Shown one piece after another: positions 60,961 to 64,000 of a stretch of DNA of 64,000 nt. This DNA comes from Desulfobulbus rhabdoformis. GTDB taxonomy: Bacteria > Desulfobacterota > Desulfobulbia > Desulfobulbales > Desulfobulbaceae. Location of the stretch: assembly GCF_016919065.1 (NCBI RefSeq), contig NZ_JAFFQA010000019.1, positions 1-64,000 of the forward strand. The letters run 5' to 3'. Every line of letters begins with the position of its first letter. The stretch's first letter is position 1. Under the pieces are notes generated by a model, which worked only from the letters and a program-made list of their open reading frames with translations, did not search any database and was not told the DNA's origin. A program made the translations under genes and the position numbers.

Positions 60961-62313
60961 CTAATAAAAAAATTTTCGCGTGGTTTTCAGAAGACGAGCA
61001 GCGGCTGATTTATTGTTGCCGCTCTGTTTGAGTGACCACTCTTTGAGCCGATCATGAACCGCCTCTAAAGAAAACTCTTCAGGACTAAAGTCAAAATGCA
61101 GGGAGAGCCTGGACTGCTCAGGTAGAAATGATGTATTTTCAGCCTGTTGAAGACGAAGATGCTGAGGTTGAATCAACTCACCATTGGTAATAATAGTCGC
61201 GTATTCCAGACGATTGCGCAGTTCACGCACATTTCCAGGCCAGTCATGGGCCAAAAGGAAATCCAGGGCTGACCGGGAGAGTCCAGGGAGCGGTTTTCCC
61301 TGATGCTGGCGGAAAGAGGCGAGAAAATGTTCCGCCAAGGCCGGAATATCCTCTTTTCGCTCGCGAAGTGGTGGAATATAAAGTGGAAATACATTGAGTC
61401 TAAAAAACAGGTCAGAACGGAACTGTCCCGTATGGGACAACTCTTTAAGGTCTCGATGGGTTGCGACTATCACACGAAAATCAGCCTTATGGGCCTGATC
61501 TGAGCCTAATTGCTCATACACCTTTTCCTCGAGCAACCGTAGCAGCTTAGCCTGGAGGAGAGAGGGCATGTCGCCGATTTCATCGAGAAAAAGGGTACCA
61601 CCGCCCGCACGGGCACATTTGCCTTCACGCGCGGCTTCCGCGCCGGTAAAGGCGCCCTTCACATGGCCAAAGAGTTCACTTTCCAACAAATTTTCGGGTA
61701 TGGCTGCACAATTGACCGGAACAAAGGTCGCAGGAGAACAGCCGGACGCCGCATGAATAGCTCGCGCAAGCACCTCTTTCCCTGAGCCGGATTCTCCCAA
61801 AATACTCACTGTGGTCTCTGCAAAGGTGGCTACCTGTCTGGCCGCCTGCAATACCGCCCCCATGGCCGGTGAGACGGTCTTGATACTTTCAAAACTGAAC
61901 TGCTGCTTATAGTATCCCTCGATCTGATCGCAGCGCTGACGTAATCGTGCCCCTTCAAGGCTTCGGGCAACAGTGAGCAGAAGTTCCTCGCTGATTATGG
62001 GTTTGAGTAAATAATCGTCCGCCCCCTGCTTCATCGCCTGGACAGCAGACTCAACGCTTCCGTGGGCGGTGACAACCACAAAGGGTAACTCCGGAAATCG
62101 ATTCTGCACCTCGGCCAGAAGGGAAAAGCCATCCAGCTCAGGCATAACCAGGTCAGAGAGGATCAGGTCGACTCTCTGTTGCTGCATGATTTTAAGAGCA
62201 ACACTGCCGTTTTCAGCGCAGGCGGTCTTGTAGCCAGCATCCTGCAGGTAATTGTTGAGGAGAAAGCGAAAACTTGTCTTGTCATCGACAATCAGTATTC
62301 TGGCTGGGCTCAT
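60961..62313 (-). CDS. NtrC-type sigma-54-dependent response regulator
   Basis: 450 aa. Receiver (1-118) with Asp at LILSDLVMPELDG, then the AAA+ domain (about 140-370): Walker A GESGSGKE, the sigma-54 contact loop GAFTGA and Walker B GGTLFLDEIGDM. The C-terminal Fis-type HTH begins properly (LKQSGNNKSAAARLLKTT) but the protein stops at RKFFY, a few residues short of the usual end, after a run of T in the DNA. It would activate sigma-54 promoters when phosphorylated. The partner kinase may be the hybrid kinase upstream. Confidence 0.92.
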   Translation of the reverse strand: MSPARILIVDDKTSFRFLLNNYLQDAGYKTACAENGSVALKIMQQQRVDLILSDLVMPELDGFSLLAEVQNRFPELPFVVVTAHGSVESAVQAMKQGADDYLLKPIISEELLLTVARSLEGARLRQRCDQIEGYYKQQFSFESIKTVSPAMGAVLQAARQVATFAETTVSILGESGSGKEVLARAIHAASGCSPATFVPVNCAAIPENLLESELFGHVKGAFTGAEAAREGKCARAGGGTLFLDEIGDMPSLLQAKLLRLLEEKVYEQLGSDQAHKADFRVIVATHRDLKELSHTGQFRSDLFFRLNVFPLYIPPLRERKEDIPALAEHFLASFRQHQGKPLPGLSRSALDFLLAHDWPGNVRELRNRLEYATIITNGELIQPQHLRLQQAENTSFLPEQSRLSLHFDFSPEEFSLEAVHDRLKEWSLKQSGNNKSAAARLLKTTRKFFY

Positions 62314-62328
62314 AAATGCCTATCCTTT

Positions 62329-62605
62329 AGGGTGTCTTGAATAATTAGATTTTTCAATCAAGGTCAAGGATTGCTGACAATTTTACCGCAGGCATATAGT
62401 TGATATTCCGAGGATAAAATTTTCAGCATGACGCAGAGATTGGAAGAAAAAGCAATTATTCAAGATTCCCTTTACTTGCTGCACACAGCTTTCCGCTGCC
62501 ATGGTTAATGGCCCCTCCCAAGAGAGCGGGACAAAAAATCAGTTCATCACAATAGGTAAGGGTGTCTTGAGTCATGAGGATATCTTGAATACGTATATTC
62601 AAGAT
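62329..62605. repeat. Cluster of repeated TCTTGAATA-type motifs
   Basis: TCTTGAATAATT at 62335-62346 is exactly reversed as AATTATTCAAGA at 62454-62465. ATCTTGAATA (62582-62591) and TATTCAAGAT (62596-62605) form a perfect palindrome. AGGGTGTCTTGA occurs at 62329-62340 and again at 62557-62568. All lie in the space between the hybrid kinase and the NtrC-type gene. This looks like a set of protein-binding sites. Confidence 0.55.
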
Positions 62606-62621
62606 TTTCCAACACAAGGAT

Positions 62622-64000
62622 TCAAGTCTCTCTCTTTTCGGTTACAAACGCCGGAGGCTTTAAATGACTGTAGAGCTTTTGCACCAATGAATTGAGTGCG
62701 CATAATGGCAGCTCGTCGGCCCCCTGATGAAGACGCAGGGCAAGCTCTCCTGCCTGCCCATCGGCCAGATAACCACACAAACCTTTCAGACTGTGTGCTG
62801 CTTCGAGAATCTGCTCACGATTGGAGAGCAAAAACGCCTGATCAAGCTTATTTTTCTCAGCTTCAATATCCTCCCAAAGCAGGTGGGCATAGGTAACAAT
62901 ACGCGCCTGATCAGATCCCATATCCACCATTACCTTTGCGTCTAATCCAAAGGATTGCAGCTCCTGGTCCGATTTGTTTTTCTGCTCGATTGCTCCGCTT
63001 TCACCGGTCTTGGCACGTGCACCTGTGCAATAAGTACGCAAAACAACACAGAGTTTCTGCAGATCGAGAGGTTTGCACAGCACCTCCTGCATACCAGCCT
63101 GCAAGGCTCGTTCTCTGGTTCTCTCATCGGTATCAGCCGTATAGGCGATAATCGGTGTTTGTCCCTGCTTGAGCGCTCTTTCCCGGGAACGGAGCCGCCC
63201 GGCCAACTCCAAACCGTTGAGATTGGGCATCCATAAATCAAGAATAATACAGTCAAAAAGACGTTCTTCCACCCGTTTGAGCGCTTCCTCGCCGTTTTCT
63301 ACAGTGATAACCCGGTGCCCCCACTCCCGCAAAGTTTTCTCCAGGAGCAAACGGTTAAAGCCGTTATCCTCTACGACCAAGACCAAAAGAGAGCTGGAAA
63401 GACCGCCGCACTCCTGTTCCAGCACAACCGGTGCACAGATTCGAACAGGCACCCTGACAGTAAAACAGCTTCCCTGACCAAGTTGACTCTGCACTTCAAT
63501 GGATCCGCCCATAAGCGTCACCAACCGCTGAACAATGGCCAGCCCCAAACCGGTTCCACCGTATCTTCGACTGATCCCCGGATCGATCTGTTGAAAAGGC
63601 TCAAAAAGAAGATCCTGCTTGCTTAAATCGATGCCAATACCAGTGTCCTCTACCTCAAGACGCAACCAGAAATAGTCGTCTTTCGCTGTGCTCCTTTCCC
63701 CTTGGACTCGAAGGACAACGGAACCATCGTCAGTAAATTTCAAGGCGTTGGCAAGGAGATTCGACAGAACCTGACGTAATCTGGTTGCATCCCCCACAAC
63801 CCAGGCGGGAAGCTCAGGCCCCAGCTCCAGATTCATGGTGACCCCGGCACTCTTATCGACAAGGGGCGTAAACTGCCAGCGCAGGAGCTCCAGCACCTCG
63901 ACCAGGTTAAATGGAGCATCCTTAATGCGTAACTGTCCAGCCTCCACTCTGGACATATCGAGCACATCGTTGACCAAGTCCATGAGGAGATGCGCTGATT
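62622..64000 (-). CDS. Hybrid histidine kinase, C-terminal part (HATPase-receiver-Hpt)
   Basis: The gene enters from the right edge; about 459 codons are visible. The frame is already open at 64000 (SAHLLMDLVNDVLDMSRVEA, the end of the HisKA helix pair), so the ATG at 63983 is internal. HATPase: NLLANALKFTDDG, EDTGIGID, GGTGLGLAIV. Receiver: VVEDNGFNRLLLEK with phosphoacceptor in IILDLWMPNLNG and Lys in VLCKPL. C-terminal Hpt domain with the phosphoacceptor His in AAHSLKGLCGYL. It forms a phosphorelay (His-Asp-His) that may pass phosphate to the NtrC-type regulator downstream; this pairing is inferred from adjacency. Confidence 0.9.
   Translation of the reverse strand, partial: SAHLLMDLVNDVLDMSRVEAGQLRIKDAPFNLVEVLELLRWQFTPLVDKSAGVTMNLELGPELPAWVVGDATRLRQVLSNLLANALKFTDDGSVVLRVQGERSTAKDDYFWLRLEVEDTGIGIDLSKQDLLFEPFQQIDPGISRRYGGTGLGLAIVQRLVTLMGGSIEVQSQLGQGSCFTVRVPVRICAPVVLEQECGGLSSSLLVLVVEDNGFNRLLLEKTLREWGHRVITVENGEEALKRVEERLFDCIILDLWMPNLNGLELAGRLRSRERALKQGQTPIIAYTADTDERTRERALQAGMQEVLCKPLDLQKLCVVLRTYCTGARAKTGESGAIEQKNKSDQELQSFGLDAKVMVDMGSDQARIVTYAHLLWEDIEAEKNKLDQAFLLSNREQILEAAHSLKGLCGYLADGQAGELALRLHQGADELPLCALNSLVQKLYSHLKPPAFVTEKRET

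Overview
The window is a piece of a Gram-negative chromosome, most likely from a Desulfobacterota bacterium of the Desulfobulbales type. This is inferred from the gene style, the order thrS-infC-rpmI-rplT-pheS-pheT-ihfA-merR-tRNA-Pro, and the wealth of Cache/GGDEF/PAS signalling proteins; no 16S gene is present to confirm it. It splits at about 36.99 kb. To the left is an integrated conjugative element or integrated plasmid. To the right is ordinary chromosome.

Left part, 1-18,861: after a gene fragment, a tiny predicted exported peptide and an ATPase/STAS-like regulator, almost everything is one minus-strand transfer operon of the IncP (RP4) type. In transcription order it is traL, traM, trbB, trbC, trbD, trbE, trbJ, trbL, trbF, trbG, a trbH-like lipoprotein, trbI, traG, traF, a small TraD-like gene, an ArdC-TraC antirestriction/primase fusion and a VirB1-like lytic transglycosylase. 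It closes at a hairpin terminator at 2492-2523. Neighbouring genes overlap or lie a few bases apart. One small lipoprotein gene between trbJ and trbL is inverted (plus strand) and ends in the same peptide motif as TrbJ. No relaxase, TraJ or TraK is visible in the window.

18.9-20.1 kb is a plasmid replication module: ten iterons of a 17-bp motif with a ~22-bp period next to an A+T-rich stretch, and a TrfA-like initiator. 20.6-26.3 kb is cargo: a CI-type repressor, a decayed stretch, a glycine-zipper membrane protein, a broken DUF1643 gene, a PD-(D/E)XK-like protein, a transglutaminase-like protein, umuDC and a Fic enzyme. 26.5-35.4 kb is a defence operon (minus strand): hsdR, hsdM, hsdS, then an SMC-like AAA ATPase and an HNH nuclease resembling a Septu (PtuAB) pair. 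A tyrosine integrase (35.7-36.8 kb) lies beside tRNA-Pro(GGG), the presumed integration site. The other end of the element was not found, so it probably lies left of the window.

Right part: the translation/phenylalanyl-tRNA synthetase cluster with infC starting at ATT, a terminator between pheS and pheT, and tRNA-Val upstream of thrS. Then come an HDOD-GGDEF protein, a di-haem cytochrome c peroxidase, a DUF2339/DUF3999 membrane pair, a large PAS/GAF hybrid kinase, a dCache chemoreceptor, a small NHLP/Nif11-like RiPP-precursor-like peptide followed by a double-Cache PAS-GGDEF-EAL protein, an NtrC-type regulator and the end of a second hybrid kinase. A cluster of repeated TCTTGAATA motifs lies between the last two.
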